Below are positions 7,764 through 16,584 of a stretch of DNA of 64,000 bases, one piece after another (positions within the stretch are counted from its first letter, which is position 1; each line of letters starts with the position of its first letter). Made by a program: the position numbers and the translations under genes. The notes beneath the pieces are model-generated. The model was not told where the DNA came from and did not search any database. It worked only from the letters and a program-made list of their open reading frames with translations. The DNA is from Burkholderia sp. Leaf177 (lineage in GTDB: Bacteria; Pseudomonadota; Gammaproteobacteria; Burkholderiales; Burkholderiaceae), in assembly GCF_001424345.1 (NCBI RefSeq), contig NZ_LMPF01000012.1, positions 125,662 to 189,661 of the forward strand. Reading direction: 5' to 3'.

Positions 7764-9206
7764 TTAAGGCGCATCGGTCGAAAGTTCCAGGCGCATTTCA
7801 CCGACGCTCAACACCTGCCCCGACGGTGAATTCGGCCCGTTCACACGCACGATCGAAATTACGACCTCACTAAGATTGGTCACACCGAGATTCTGCAGAA
7901 CATCGGACGCAGGCAAGATCAGTACACCACCGTGATGATGGACCGCACTCGACACCTCGAACGGCCCGAACGTGCCCAGGAAATGCCCGGGGCTGTCAGC
8001 GTCCGCATCGCCTGCTGCTGGAAGATTCACGTAGATATTGTAGTAATACCCGCCGCCTTTCCCCGCGTTGGTCACAGCGACATTATCAAGAACAATGCTT
8101 GGATACTTGAACGCCTTCGTAGCGCCCTTGGCGTTCGGTGCGAGCGCATTGTTCTCGGATGCCGCGTTCGGCGACATTGCATCTTGCAACGAAGACATAG
8201 CCGATGCCTGCAACGGAATTCGCGCGCTGACCGACTTTTCGTTGAGCATCAGATTCGTGACGCCGCCAAGCGAACGCCGGTTCGTCGCGATGGAGCGCGC
8301 GGCGGTCGTTCCAAAGGTGCCGAGCGCAGGCCGCGCGAGGATCCGACCGGTTTGCGCCTGGACTCGGATGATGCGCCCTTCTTGTGCATTCATGGGCAAC
8401 GAGGTCGGAACTTTATCGTTCGAATAATCATAGCCGAGCAACGACGGCATATACGTTTTCGATCTCGCCATGGTGAGGCCTGGCGCATAGTTGAACGTCC
8501 CCGCCCAATACGAACTGTTTTGCGCGGGCAGAATGGTAGGAGGCTGAAGCGCCCAGGCGTGCCAGAGCCGGTCGACATTGGCATGGTGAAGATAAAAGAT
8601 CGGATCGGTTGGCGACTGCATATCAGCCATCCATCCGCCGATAATATTATGGACAGGGTTATGAGGCGCCGATTCGAAGAGGGCTTCGTACGAGTTCGAC
8701 GTTCCTCGTTGGAAGTTGATGATGTTCTTCGCCCACGGCGCAATGGTCAGCGCCGAATAAACGTTCGAGTTGACCCGCCCCGCGACGTACAGCGGATTGC
8801 TGGTGGCGGGATCCGTGAATTCAGAGGGAATTGTCGGATATGTGAAGTAATCCCAATACGGCAAGGTGAGCGTGCTGTCACCGGAAACAGCGCGTAGTTG
8901 CTGTTCGAAGTAGTAGATGTATCCCCTGTGCCAAGCGAGAAAATACGGAGCCGTGTGCGGACAATAATTGACGTGCACATTCACCCAATAAGCCCAGGAG
9001 GTCGGCTTGGTTGCGTCTGTTACGGCTTTCATCAGTTTCACTGCGTTCAGAAACGCCGCATAGTGTGGCGTCGTCTTAAAAGCTTGCCACTCCAGACGAA
9101 TAGACGTGGTGGTTGCGCTTATGGATGGTAGAGGAAGTGACATCAATGCAGCGGCAGACGCGGAACCTCTCAAGAAGGCGCGCCGATCAAACGGATTGGT
9201 TGTCAT
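7764..9206 (-). CDS. Tat-exported tyrosinase (polyphenol oxidase)
   Basis: This 480-residue type-3 copper enzyme oxidises phenols to quinones and probably makes melanin outside the cytoplasm. The start is the ATG at 9206 behind GAGGAGA. A twin-arginine signal (DRRAFLRG at 7-14, then a hydrophobic stretch) covers about residues 1-31. The CuA ligands should be His78, His84 and His93 (WHRGY). Cys82-Pro-His84 has the Cys-X-His spacing that forms the thioether bridge of fungal and plant enzymes. CuB is HNPVH plus LHHANVDRLW. The last ~150 residues form a C-terminal beta domain (GTFGPFEVSS, HHHGG) like the shielding domain of plant polyphenol oxidases. It is divergent from the polysaccharide locus. 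Confidence 0.9.
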   Translation of the reverse strand: MTTNPFDRRAFLRGSASAAALMSLPLPSISATTTSIRLEWQAFKTTPHYAAFLNAVKLMKAVTDATKPTSWAYWVNVHVNYCPHTAPYFLAWHRGYIYYFEQQLRAVSGDSTLTLPYWDYFTYPTIPSEFTDPATSNPLYVAGRVNSNVYSALTIAPWAKNIINFQRGTSNSYEALFESAPHNPVHNIIGGWMADMQSPTDPIFYLHHANVDRLWHAWALQPPTILPAQNSSYWAGTFNYAPGLTMARSKTYMPSLLGYDYSNDKVPTSLPMNAQEGRIIRVQAQTGRILARPALGTFGTTAARSIATNRRSLGGVTNLMLNEKSVSARIPLQASAMSSLQDAMSPNAASENNALAPNAKGATKAFKYPSIVLDNVAVTNAGKGGGYYYNIYVNLPAAGDADADSPGHFLGTFGPFEVSSAVHHHGGVLILPASDVLQNLGVTNLSEVVISIVRVNGPNSPSGQVLSVGEMRLELSTDAP

Positions 9207-9783
9207 GCAAATTCTCCTCGGGTCGGAGAGGCGTTTGGGGAAGTTCCGGGATGGTGACCAAGGGATCGCTTTAGCCGGATCCCTTCTGCGTCGCTTCATA
9301 GCCCCCACGTACACGATAGGCGAGCACCTACTGAAGGCACTGAGCAATGTCTTGCGTTACGTGCGCAAGCTCACATAACGCCGCATCCAAACCACCATCG
9401 GCTGAATATACTTTTGCGACGTACCACCGTGACGCAATCGGCTAATACGGTTCCACTGGATGATCGATTAGTGCTTCTACTTATATTTGCTTTCTCACTA
9501 GGAAATGGTTGTCGCTAAGACGCACGTTCGAAGTTTGCGCGCCTTGCTTTTCTTCAGTTCAAAAACGGATTAACACCTGCTTTAACCGGGTTACCACTAA
9601 TCAAAAAATATCCGTCTCGAATGCATAAGTGTTTTCGTTTGCGTGCGTTCGAGGCCAGTTATATTCTTGAGGAAAGAATCAAATTACATGGGGCCACGTC
9701 GATCTTCACTAGCGCCTCGAGCGTGAGATCGAAGAGGGCCAGCCACATCGTGCTGCTGCGAATACCAACAAGTGGAGAGGGAG
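9207..9783. promoter_or_regulatory. Divergent intergenic region, tyrosinase / acetyltransferase
   Basis: These 577 bases hold no gene I can support. They are AT-richer than the flanks and must carry the promoters of the tyrosinase (leftward) and of the first locus gene (rightward). Within them, AAGGGATC (9260-9267) and GATCCCTT (9278-9285) form a perfect 8-base inverted repeat 54-79 bases before the tyrosinase start, either an operator or a leader hairpin. No clear sigma-70 hexamer pair stands out. Confidence 0.45.
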
Positions 9784-11004
9784 ATGCGCAACGCAAATCT
9801 GCGTGTGGAGGTTATCCGCGATGCGGAGCGCTTTCTCGCGTTGCGAACTGACTGGGAAGATTTGTGGACGAGATCGAACGGTCAGTACCACGAGTCGTTT
9901 CTGGTGTGCTGGCAGAGCTGGCTGAATATTGCGAAGCCGCGTGGCAGCCAGTTGCGGTGCATTGTTGCGTACGCAGACTTCCGGCTTGTCATGATCTGGC
10001 CGCTTGCGGTCTCAGCTCGCGGATTGTGGCGCGTGCTGCGTCCGTTGGGTCCCGAGGCTGCCGAATACACGAGCATTCTGATTGAACCGGACGCTGACAA
10101 CCAGGCGCTGACGAGGCTCGCCTGGCGCACTGCAACGAAGCAGTGCGGGGCCGATGTCGTCAGGCTTCCCTATTTCGGCATCCAAACCGAAATGTATGAT
10201 CTGGTATCGAAAGAGCGATATCACATATTCGGGGATGCGCATCCCGCTTCCGTTGCCAGGTTATCCAAAGAATCGGACTGGGCTGCATACGCCGGGTCTC
10301 TAGGCACCCTGTCGGGTAAAAAGCCTGGAGCGCTCGAACGGCGGCTTGCCAAGCAAGGTACGGTGAACGTCCGCGTTCTCACGCCGCTCGACGCAGAAGA
10401 AAACGCCAGGCTTGTTGAATGGACGCTCCTGCGTAAACGCGAATGGGCTTCACGCGTGGACAAGAAAGGCGCATGGCTATATTCGTCGAGCTATTTCGAT
10501 TTTCTCGTTGCACTTTTGAACACCCACGAATCGCGGCCAATCGCGCGGCTTTGCTTGATCACGCTGAACGGCGAGCCGTTGGTGACGACAATCATCGGTA
10601 TTGGTCAATCATCCATCAAGGGCATCATCACCGGCTTCGATGAGCGTTTCGCGAAATTCAGCCCGGGACAACTGGTTGTCGAATACATGGTGAAGTGGGC
10701 ATTCGACAATCACTTCGACTTCGACTTCGGCGTGGGCGCGGAAAGCTTCAAGGCGTATTGGAGTCGTGGCAACACCGTAACCGTTGCTAGCGCGCAGATT
10801 GCAGCGACTACATGGGGACGTGTTGCGCTCAACGTCAAGGAACTTGTCGAGAAAGATGGCAAGCGACCGATGCGTATGCGACGAACGACGTTGGAAAGAT
10901 TTGGAGCGTTACAAACCGCCGTGCTCGATAAGCTTAGTCGGCAGACCGTTGATGCAACGGAGGATGCGAGTTCCACGCGCACTAGGGATCGCGAACGTTG
11001 TTGA
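9784..11004 (+). CDS. CelD/BcsL-like GNAT acetyltransferase
   Basis: This soluble 406-residue protein is of the CelD (cellulose-associated) acetyltransferase type: a divergent N-terminal half (WEDLWTRSNGQYHESFLVCWQSW) and a GNAT fold near residues 180-350. Family marks are LRKREWASRV, LTLNGEPLVTTIIG and the FDFDFGVGAESFKAYWS block. The ATG at 9784 is preceded by GGAGAGG at the proper distance; a GTG four codons earlier is less likely. It opens the rightward arm of the polysaccharide locus. It is a paralogue of the gene at 25994-27133, sharing the DFDFG-G-SYK-W block. It probably acylates a sugar or lipid-linked unit; donor and acceptor are unknown. Confidence 0.75.
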   Translation: MRNANLRVEVIRDAERFLALRTDWEDLWTRSNGQYHESFLVCWQSWLNIAKPRGSQLRCIVAYADFRLVMIWPLAVSARGLWRVLRPLGPEAAEYTSILIEPDADNQALTRLAWRTATKQCGADVVRLPYFGIQTEMYDLVSKERYHIFGDAHPASVARLSKESDWAAYAGSLGTLSGKKPGALERRLAKQGTVNVRVLTPLDAEENARLVEWTLLRKREWASRVDKKGAWLYSSSYFDFLVALLNTHESRPIARLCLITLNGEPLVTTIIGIGQSSIKGIITGFDERFAKFSPGQLVVEYMVKWAFDNHFDFDFGVGAESFKAYWSRGNTVTVASAQIAATTWGRVALNVKELVEKDGKRPMRMRRTTLERFGALQTAVLDKLSRQTVDATEDASSTRTRDRERC

Positions 11005-11145
11005 TGTTCATAACGCTCTTAGCGTTGGCAACTCTTGGTTCGTTCGATACGCGCACTTGAGGCAGTGGCCGCGCAGTGGAATCTTGAAGCCCACAGGCCG
11101 CCTGTCGCGTCGTGTCCAGCACGCTTGATAGTCGAGGACTTTGGT

Positions 11146-11949
11146 ATGAGCAAACCTCTGTCGTATTCGGCCTGGAAGTCGAGCGCAACGTGTCGCCGCT
11201 GCGGAAACCGCATTCAAAGTCATGACCAATGTTGCGATCTGTGCGGCGCATTTAACTTCGCGGAAATCAGCTATCAACGCGGCGCGGAATATACCGAGGA
11301 CCGGCTGCCGCGTGGCAACGTGAATGTGCAGCTTCCACTGGATTTGAAACCGGGAGCGCTTCCGCCGGAGTTTCATAAATACAAAGCGAGTTCCTACTCC
11401 TCGCCGCAACCCTTCAGGCAGCGTACGCTAAGCCTGAAAGCCGCGTTACTGTTAGCGTGTGCGGTCGGCTTGATTGCGGGCGGCCTGACTTATCTACGCT
11501 TTGGAACATCGAGCTTGGAAAATGAACCTGCATATGACACACGACCAACTGTCGCTACAGCGGTGCAGACAGAACAAGTCGATGCGCGGCCAGACGAGCC
11601 CGCCAATGTTGCCTACATGAGCCCTAAAGCGCTGCACGAGATCCAGAACATGCTCGACGATAAACATGTTTCGGGATCTCAGGCGGCATCGACAATGCAA
11701 GAAGAAAACCCGTTGGAGGCCACGTTTGTGCCCAGCCCCAACCGTACCGTGTCGCCACCCACGTCCGGTTCCCACGCGCCAAACGTCCCAGCCGCGCGGC
11801 GCTCTTCGCCGATGATATCTGGGGCAGATGCGGAGCAGCAAGCCACCAAAACGCCAGCCTTCTCAGATTCACGCGATCCTGACGCGCTGGAACTAGCCAT
11901 AAAACAATATGGGTGGAAGGCTGATTCGCATACCAAGACATCGCGTTAA
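11146..11949 (+). CDS. Zinc-ribbon, single-membrane-span protein of unknown function
   Basis: This 267-residue protein starts at the ATG at 11146 (CGAGGA upstream). Near the start it has two CxxC pairs (TCRRCGNR and CDLCGAF), a zinc-ribbon pattern, about residues 14-34. One hydrophobic helix follows at about residues 100-120 (AALLLACAVGLIAGGLTYL). The remaining ~145 residues are Ser/Pro/Thr-rich and look disordered, ending near a short helix (DPDALELAIKQYGWK). This suggests an inner-membrane protein with a cytoplasmic metal-binding head and a periplasmic tail. It sits inside the polysaccharide locus, 141 bases after the acetyltransferase. I know no function for it. Confidence 0.65.
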   Translation: MSKPLSYSAWKSSATCRRCGNRIQSHDQCCDLCGAFNFAEISYQRGAEYTEDRLPRGNVNVQLPLDLKPGALPPEFHKYKASSYSSPQPFRQRTLSLKAALLLACAVGLIAGGLTYLRFGTSSLENEPAYDTRPTVATAVQTEQVDARPDEPANVAYMSPKALHEIQNMLDDKHVSGSQAASTMQEENPLEATFVPSPNRTVSPPTSGSHAPNVPAARRSSPMISGADAEQQATKTPAFSDSRDPDALELAIKQYGWKADSHTKTSR

Positions 11950-12526
11950 TTTAATAAGCGCTTAAGCATTTAGTATTGCGATTCACATCGGTTTCACTGC
12001 GCGCCGTGCGATCTGATCTCCCTACAGCGGGAATGGAATGCAGCAAAAAATCGCAAAAGATATAATTTTTCGCGCCGCAAATTTGCGACTTATTCCGTTG
12101 TGAACATAAGGCCTCCGTGAATAATCACGGACCTCTCAGCCGGTTCCTGTCTTCGTGATCCCGCGCTTACACTATTTCGATGCGTTACGCTTGGTTACGA
12201 ATTACCACCTCTTGGCGCTTGAGTCAGGCATTCAGTCCGATATTATTCGCGGACATTACCTCTGCAAATCTACTTAAGTTGCCTTTGTCCTGATTACGCG
12301 CCTCCCGTTTTTCATCGAGTTCCGGAATTAATCTGAAGCGCAAGGCTTTCGCCTTGTACCTCGTCAAAGTCCCGTGATTCAAGAAACGTCTGCGTATCAC
12401 ACGCAAGGGATGCGCGCGCTTGCAAGAACGGCAAATCACGTTTCGGACTCCGTATCAGGTGTTCGGTTTTTCAATCCGCGATCGTTATTGTTCGCGCATA
12501 TTCGCCTGCTCGACAGGCCCAGGCTA
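11950..12526. promoter_or_regulatory. Intergenic region before the beta-helix lipoprotein gene
   Basis: There is no gene in these 577 bases. A consensus TATAAT lies at 12061-12066, without a good -35, followed by the 12-base palindrome CGCAAATTTGCG (12076-12087). A hairpin TCCGTGA / TCACGGA (12114-12120 and 12125-12131, 4-base loop) follows. This looks like a promoter with a nearby operator for the gene at 12527. The frame of that gene is open upstream to 12374, but the Tat signal fixes the start further in. Confidence 0.4.
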
Positions 12527-13645
12527 ATGTCCAATATCGTTAAATCGAAATCTTATGCAAACATTCCATTTAATCAAATCACCACGCGGCGCAAGTTTTT
12601 AACCGGTCTTGCTTTGACCGGTGGCTCCGTTCTGCTCGCCGGCTGCGGCGGCGGAAGTGATGGCGCCAGCGGCTCGAGCGCCGTCGTCAACGATCAGGCC
12701 ACCGCGGCCGCCGCTGTCACCCCTACCGTTGTTGTCAACGCATCGACGTTTGGCGTCAAAGCGGACGGCAATACCAACGACCGCGTGGCGCTGCAAAATG
12801 CCATCAACGGATCGGTCGGAAAGATTCTGCTGATTAGCGGGCAAGTTCGTATCGACGTTGCCGGTCTTGATTTGAAAACCAACAGCTATGTCCGCTTTGC
12901 GCAGGGCGCCACGATCAAGCTGCTGCCCCATAATTCAACGTTCTATCAAGTCATGCGGATCTGGGACGTGCAAAACGTGACGGTTGAAAACGCGACCCTC
13001 GATGGCAGCAAGGAACTGAACTCGGCCACGCCGAACGCGAACAGCGGCGGCGGGGGAATGGGCTTCTCGATTGCAGGAGCGACTAACGTCACGCTTACCG
13101 CACCCACCACGATCAACACCTGGGGCGATGGCATCTACATTGCGAACTCGTACAGTTCGAAGAAAACGGTACCGAGCAACATCAACGTTGCGCAGCACGT
13201 GGCTAACGGGTGCCGTCGGCAAGGTGTGTCGATCATTAGCGGCAACGGCATTACGTTCACCAGTCCGCTGTGGGAGAACATAGCGGGCACGAACCCTTCT
13301 GCAGGGCTCGACATTGAACCAAATTCGAATGCCGATGTGCTTCAGAACATCAAGATCATTAGTCCGACGACTCGCAACTGCCAGTTCGGTATCGACATCT
13401 ATCTGGCAGCCCTTCCTGGTCCGATCGCGAAAACAGTCACCATCGATATTTCGAACCATACCGATTACGCCGCAAGCCATGTGGGCTTCAATGTCAGCGG
13501 TTTGCATTTGAACGGCAACACGGTCACCGGTCACATTGCAAGCAACTCTCCGACCTTCGTTGGCTCGAAGGTGGGTTACGCGTTGGGTGGATACGACATG
13601 GCAGGTCCGTCGGTGGAAGTGACCAATATCACCAAGACCAAGTAA
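12527..13645 (+). CDS. Tat-exported lipoprotein with pectate-lyase-like beta helix
   Basis: This 372-residue protein has a combined Tat and lipoprotein signal: TTRRKFLTG at 19-27 and LLAG-Cys40. After a Gly/Ser/Ala linker the mature part begins with FGVKADGNTND, typical of pectate-lyase-3 / GH28-like right-handed beta helices, and continues with repeated Asn/Asp/Gly turns to the end. It should be anchored on the periplasmic or outer-membrane face and act on a polysaccharide, as lyase, hydrolase or epimerase. Catalytic residues cannot be assigned with certainty. Its close paralogue lies at 28384-29403 (shared blocks ENATLDGSKELNSA, CRRQGVSIISG, PSAGLDIEPNSN), so the two bracket most of the polysaccharide genes. 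Confidence 0.8.
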   Translation: MSNIVKSKSYANIPFNQITTRRKFLTGLALTGGSVLLAGCGGGSDGASGSSAVVNDQATAAAAVTPTVVVNASTFGVKADGNTNDRVALQNAINGSVGKILLISGQVRIDVAGLDLKTNSYVRFAQGATIKLLPHNSTFYQVMRIWDVQNVTVENATLDGSKELNSATPNANSGGGGMGFSIAGATNVTLTAPTTINTWGDGIYIANSYSSKKTVPSNINVAQHVANGCRRQGVSIISGNGITFTSPLWENIAGTNPSAGLDIEPNSNADVLQNIKIISPTTRNCQFGIDIYLAALPGPIAKTVTIDISNHTDYAASHVGFNVSGLHLNGNTVTGHIASNSPTFVGSKVGYALGGYDMAGPSVEVTNITKTK

Positions 13646-13661
13646 CGGCGTGCATCAACCT

Positions 13662-13685
13662 GCCGGGCTATGCAAAACGCCCGGC
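13662..13685 (+). terminator. Probable terminator hairpin after the beta-helix gene
   Basis: GCCGGGC (13662-13668) pairs with GCCCGGC (13679-13685) across a 10-base loop, 17 bases after the stop. There is no immediate T-run, so rho-independent action is uncertain. Confidence 0.5.
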
Positions 13686-13856
13686 GGGAATGCGACTACC
13701 TTGCGGTTTTTCAGCCGTCTGCTAAACCACCGACCTTAGGCCGCGAAATGTCTAACTGTTGCTTGGGCGATGTACGCCTACAACACAAAAACGGTTGCTT
13801 TGCTATGCACGGCAACGCACATATCGGCGTGCTAACATGGTTTAGGAAAGATGCCG

Positions 13857-13880
13857 CGCGCGAGTCATCCGGCTCGCGCG
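13857..13880 (+). repeat. GC-rich hairpin upstream of a small membrane-protein gene
   Basis: CGCGCGAG (13857-13864) and CTCGCGCG (13873-13880) form a perfect 8-base stem with an 8-base loop, 63 bases before the ATG at 13943. It could be a leader hairpin or a terminator of transcription from the left. No T-run follows. Confidence 0.4.
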
Positions 13881-13942
13881 TTGCCCTAAGCCTTTAATGC
13901 AAAGAAGGGAGCGACGGCAACTTTGCAACTGTCGGAGGAGGT

Positions 13943-14137
13943 ATGTCACTACTTAGCATAGCCGGCACGGTTGTTTTTATCGGCGTCCTAGTGCTCTCGC
14001 TAGTCGCCGTGCTGGATATCGCGCTCTTCAAACCCAGTTCGAGGCGAGGTCGCAAGTCTCAACCAGAGCCAGGCGTCAATGCGCGAACGGCTAGCAAGCA
14101 GCCCCTCGCCTCCCACAAGTCCGATCGCAGTTCCTGA
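13943..14137 (+). CDS. Small single-span membrane protein
   Basis: This 64-residue protein sits behind a strong ribosome site (GGAGGAGGT, ending directly before the ATG). One transmembrane helix spans about residues 5-28 (IAGTVVFIGVLVLSLVAVLDIALF). A short basic, Ser/Arg/Lys-rich tail follows and is probably cytoplasmic. I recognise no family. It lies between the beta-helix lipoprotein and the convergent glycosyltransferase operon. The strong translation signal and clean topology argue for a real gene. It may assist the membrane assembly machinery, but that is only position-based. Confidence 0.65.
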   Translation: MSLLSIAGTVVFIGVLVLSLVAVLDIALFKPSSRRGRKSQPEPGVNARTASKQPLASHKSDRSS

Positions 14138-14224
14138 AGACTCCTCTGTTGCACCGCAACTAGCAAGCTCTCCACATTCTTTCTTCGCGTCTCACCTTCA
14201 TATTTCTCTTTGTTAGCTGCCACT

Positions 14225-15406
14225 TCAAGTCGCGGGTAGCTGGCGTTTTGCCATCGTTTCGACGTAGGTTTTCTCGTAACGTTGCCAGCTCGCTTCCATC
14301 GAAAAAAAGCTAACAACGCGGTTTCTCGCAGCGCGCCCGAGTGCTATGCGTTCGGTACGTGGCTCGTTCAACATCGCGCTTAACGCGCGGCCGAGCGCTT
14401 GCGGATTTTCAGCGGGCACCACACGTCCAGTCGCTCCGATAAGAAATGCGGTGTCGCCCACGTCAGTCGCGACACAGGGCACTTCGCACGCCATCGCCTC
14501 GCCAATCACGGTAGGTAGCCCTTCACTTTTAGACGAGAGACAGAAGACATCGAGCGCTGCCAGCAATGTTTGCGGCTCCGGCAGAGGGCCGAGTAAATAG
14601 CATGCGTGTCTCAGACCCGCGGTATCGAGCAATGCGATCAACTCGGCGTTGCTCTGGTCTAGACCGTGGCCTGCCATCACAAAGCGGCAGTGCGGCATGG
14701 AATGGAGCACCTCGCGCATCGCGGAAATGAAAGTACCGTAATCCTTGACCAGGTGATATCGGCCGATCACTCCAACCAGCGGCACGTCGTCGCCAATACC
14801 GAGCGAGCGGCGCAAGGACGCACGGGCGGCCGGATTTGCGCGGAAGCGCTCCAGGTCGATGCCGTTGTGAATCACCGTCATGCGTCGAGGGCAGTAGCCG
14901 CCCTTGTGGTGAGACAACCTCGCCGCTTCGGCGCAACATACGATTGCGTCTGGAACGACAGACGACACCAGCGCACAACTTCGCGCGACCCAGCGCGTTG
15001 CCCGGCTGCTACCGGTGAGCCGCAAATCGGTATGGTGGATGCCCCAGACGAGCGCCGGCCGCCTGATGCGCGAGCCGCGATACCACCGGGCCAATTGTGC
15101 CGCGTAGGTCGCTGCGCCGCCCATGAAGTCCGCGTGATACATCCACGTCTGAACGACATCCGGTTCAAGTTCGTCCAGCCATTGCGCAAGCTTACGGAAC
15201 AGCCGCGCGCTCGGCAAACCATTGTTCATGCCCAGAATGCGCACCTCGACACCAAGCATTGAAATGCGATTGGCGAGCGGCGCTTGCGGCGACAGTGAAA
15301 TGACCACATGTTTGAGGCCGTCGCGTCTCGACGTGCGGATCAGTCGCACCAACATTGTCTCTGCGCCGCCAATAGACAAATCCGTGATGACGTGGACGAT
15401 TTTCAC
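14225..15406 (-). CDS. GT4 glycosyltransferase
   Basis: This 393-residue GT-B fold enzyme adds a sugar from a nucleotide donor to the lipid-linked repeat on the cytoplasmic face. The N-terminal half begins VKIVHVITDLSIGGAETMLVRL; the GGAE motif is typical of GT4. The donor side has GVIGRYHLVKDYGTFI and the EX7E motif in SKSEGLPTVIGEAMA. The GTG start at 15406 overlaps the stop of the preceding glycosyltransferase (GTGA), so translation is coupled; longer reading of the frame is not needed. It is the last gene of the operon running leftward from 21589. Confidence 0.88.
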   Translation of the reverse strand: MKIVHVITDLSIGGAETMLVRLIRTSRRDGLKHVVISLSPQAPLANRISMLGVEVRILGMNNGLPSARLFRKLAQWLDELEPDVVQTWMYHADFMGGAATYAAQLARWYRGSRIRRPALVWGIHHTDLRLTGSSRATRWVARSCALVSSVVPDAIVCCAEAARLSHHKGGYCPRRMTVIHNGIDLERFRANPAARASLRRSLGIGDDVPLVGVIGRYHLVKDYGTFISAMREVLHSMPHCRFVMAGHGLDQSNAELIALLDTAGLRHACYLLGPLPEPQTLLAALDVFCLSSKSEGLPTVIGEAMACEVPCVATDVGDTAFLIGATGRVVPAENPQALGRALSAMLNEPRTERIALGRAARNRVVSFFSMEASWQRYEKTYVETMAKRQLPAT

Positions 15407-16584
15407 GGAGCGATGCTCCCGCTCTGCGGCACGGTTCGCGGCGCAGGCTCGAGCAGTTCGCGATATACCGCAAGCGTACGTTCGATCACAATACGCTCGT
15501 CGAATTCGCGCAGCGCTTTTTGCCGTGCGGCCCGGCCGAGCTTGCGGCAAAGCACGCGGTCATCGTCGAGCAGCCGGATCGCGTCGGCAAGCGTTTTGCT
15601 GTCACCGACTGGAACAATGAGACCGTCCTCACCGTTGATGGAAACCACCTCGCGGCATCCAGGCGCGTCCGTAATGATGAGCGGCAATGCGCACGCTGCC
15701 GCTTCGATCATCGCCTTCGGCAAGCCTTCGCGGTAACTCGGAAGTACTGCAACGTCCGTGTGCGCGAAGAGTTCCGGCATGTCGCTGACGTGGCCAAGCC
15801 ACTCGACCGAACCTTCCTTGATCCATTCTTGAAGCGACGCGTTGTCGACACTCGCCGGGTTTCCAGGGTCCGGTGCGCCAGCGAGAATGCAACGCACGCT
15901 GCGGCCCTCGCCTTTAAGGGTTCGCGCGGCATGGACGTATTCAGCAATACCCTTATCCCAAAGCAGCCGTCCTGCAAGCACCACGCGTAGCGGAGCGCTT
16001 CTGTCCGGCTCGGCTTCTTCCGGCCGTGGCTTGAAACGGGTCATGTTGACGCCCGATCCTTTGATAACTCGAATGGAATTTTCATCGATAATATTTGCCT
16101 CGCGGAACAACCGGAGATCGTCGGGATTTTGCAGGATCACGATGCTGCCCTTGCATCCCATCGCCATGCTCATGACGCTGCGCACAACTGGCCGCAGCAC
16201 TCGCGCCCGCATGTCGCGGCTGCTGAATACGTAGCCCATGCCGGCGACCGCATTGACACGTGCGGCCACCCCGGCAAGCCGCGCGGAGAGTGACCCGTAC
16301 ACCGCGCATTTGATCGTGAAGCCGTGCACGAGATCCGGCCGCTCGCGCCGCAAGAAACGCACGAGCCACGCAATCAGCATCATCTCGCGCAACGGATTGA
16401 GACTTCGCCGGATCATTGGCACGGGCTGCCATTGAAACCCGAGAGTGCGCAGTCGAGGACCATATTCGCCGGGTGGCGAGAGAAGAACGACTTCGTGTCC
16501 TGCGTCGCGCAATGCACAGGCGAGCGAGAGCCGGAAGTTGTAGAGATACCAGTCGGTATTCGCGAAGAGAACGATCTTATTCAT
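15403..16584 (-). CDS. GT4 glycosyltransferase
   Basis: This 393-residue glycosyltransferase begins MNKIVLFANTDWYLYNFRLSLACAL, like the PglA/WbpU-type enzymes that add HexNAc to lipid-linked oligosaccharides. The donor half shows VVLAGRLLWDKGIAEYV and EX7E in YREGLPKAMIEAAA. The start at 16584 overlaps the upstream gene by 8 bases, and its stop overlaps the downstream GTG. With the TviB/TviC pair upstream, a GalNAc- or GalNAcA-transferring role is reasonable, but specificity cannot be read. Confidence 0.88.
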   Translation of the reverse strand: MNKIVLFANTDWYLYNFRLSLACALRDAGHEVVLLSPPGEYGPRLRTLGFQWQPVPMIRRSLNPLREMMLIAWLVRFLRRERPDLVHGFTIKCAVYGSLSARLAGVAARVNAVAGMGYVFSSRDMRARVLRPVVRSVMSMAMGCKGSIVILQNPDDLRLFREANIIDENSIRVIKGSGVNMTRFKPRPEEAEPDRSAPLRVVLAGRLLWDKGIAEYVHAARTLKGEGRSVRCILAGAPDPGNPASVDNASLQEWIKEGSVEWLGHVSDMPELFAHTDVAVLPSYREGLPKAMIEAAACALPLIITDAPGCREVVSINGEDGLIVPVGDSKTLADAIRLLDDDRVLCRKLGRAARQKALREFDERIVIERTLAVYRELLEPAPRTVPQSGSIAP

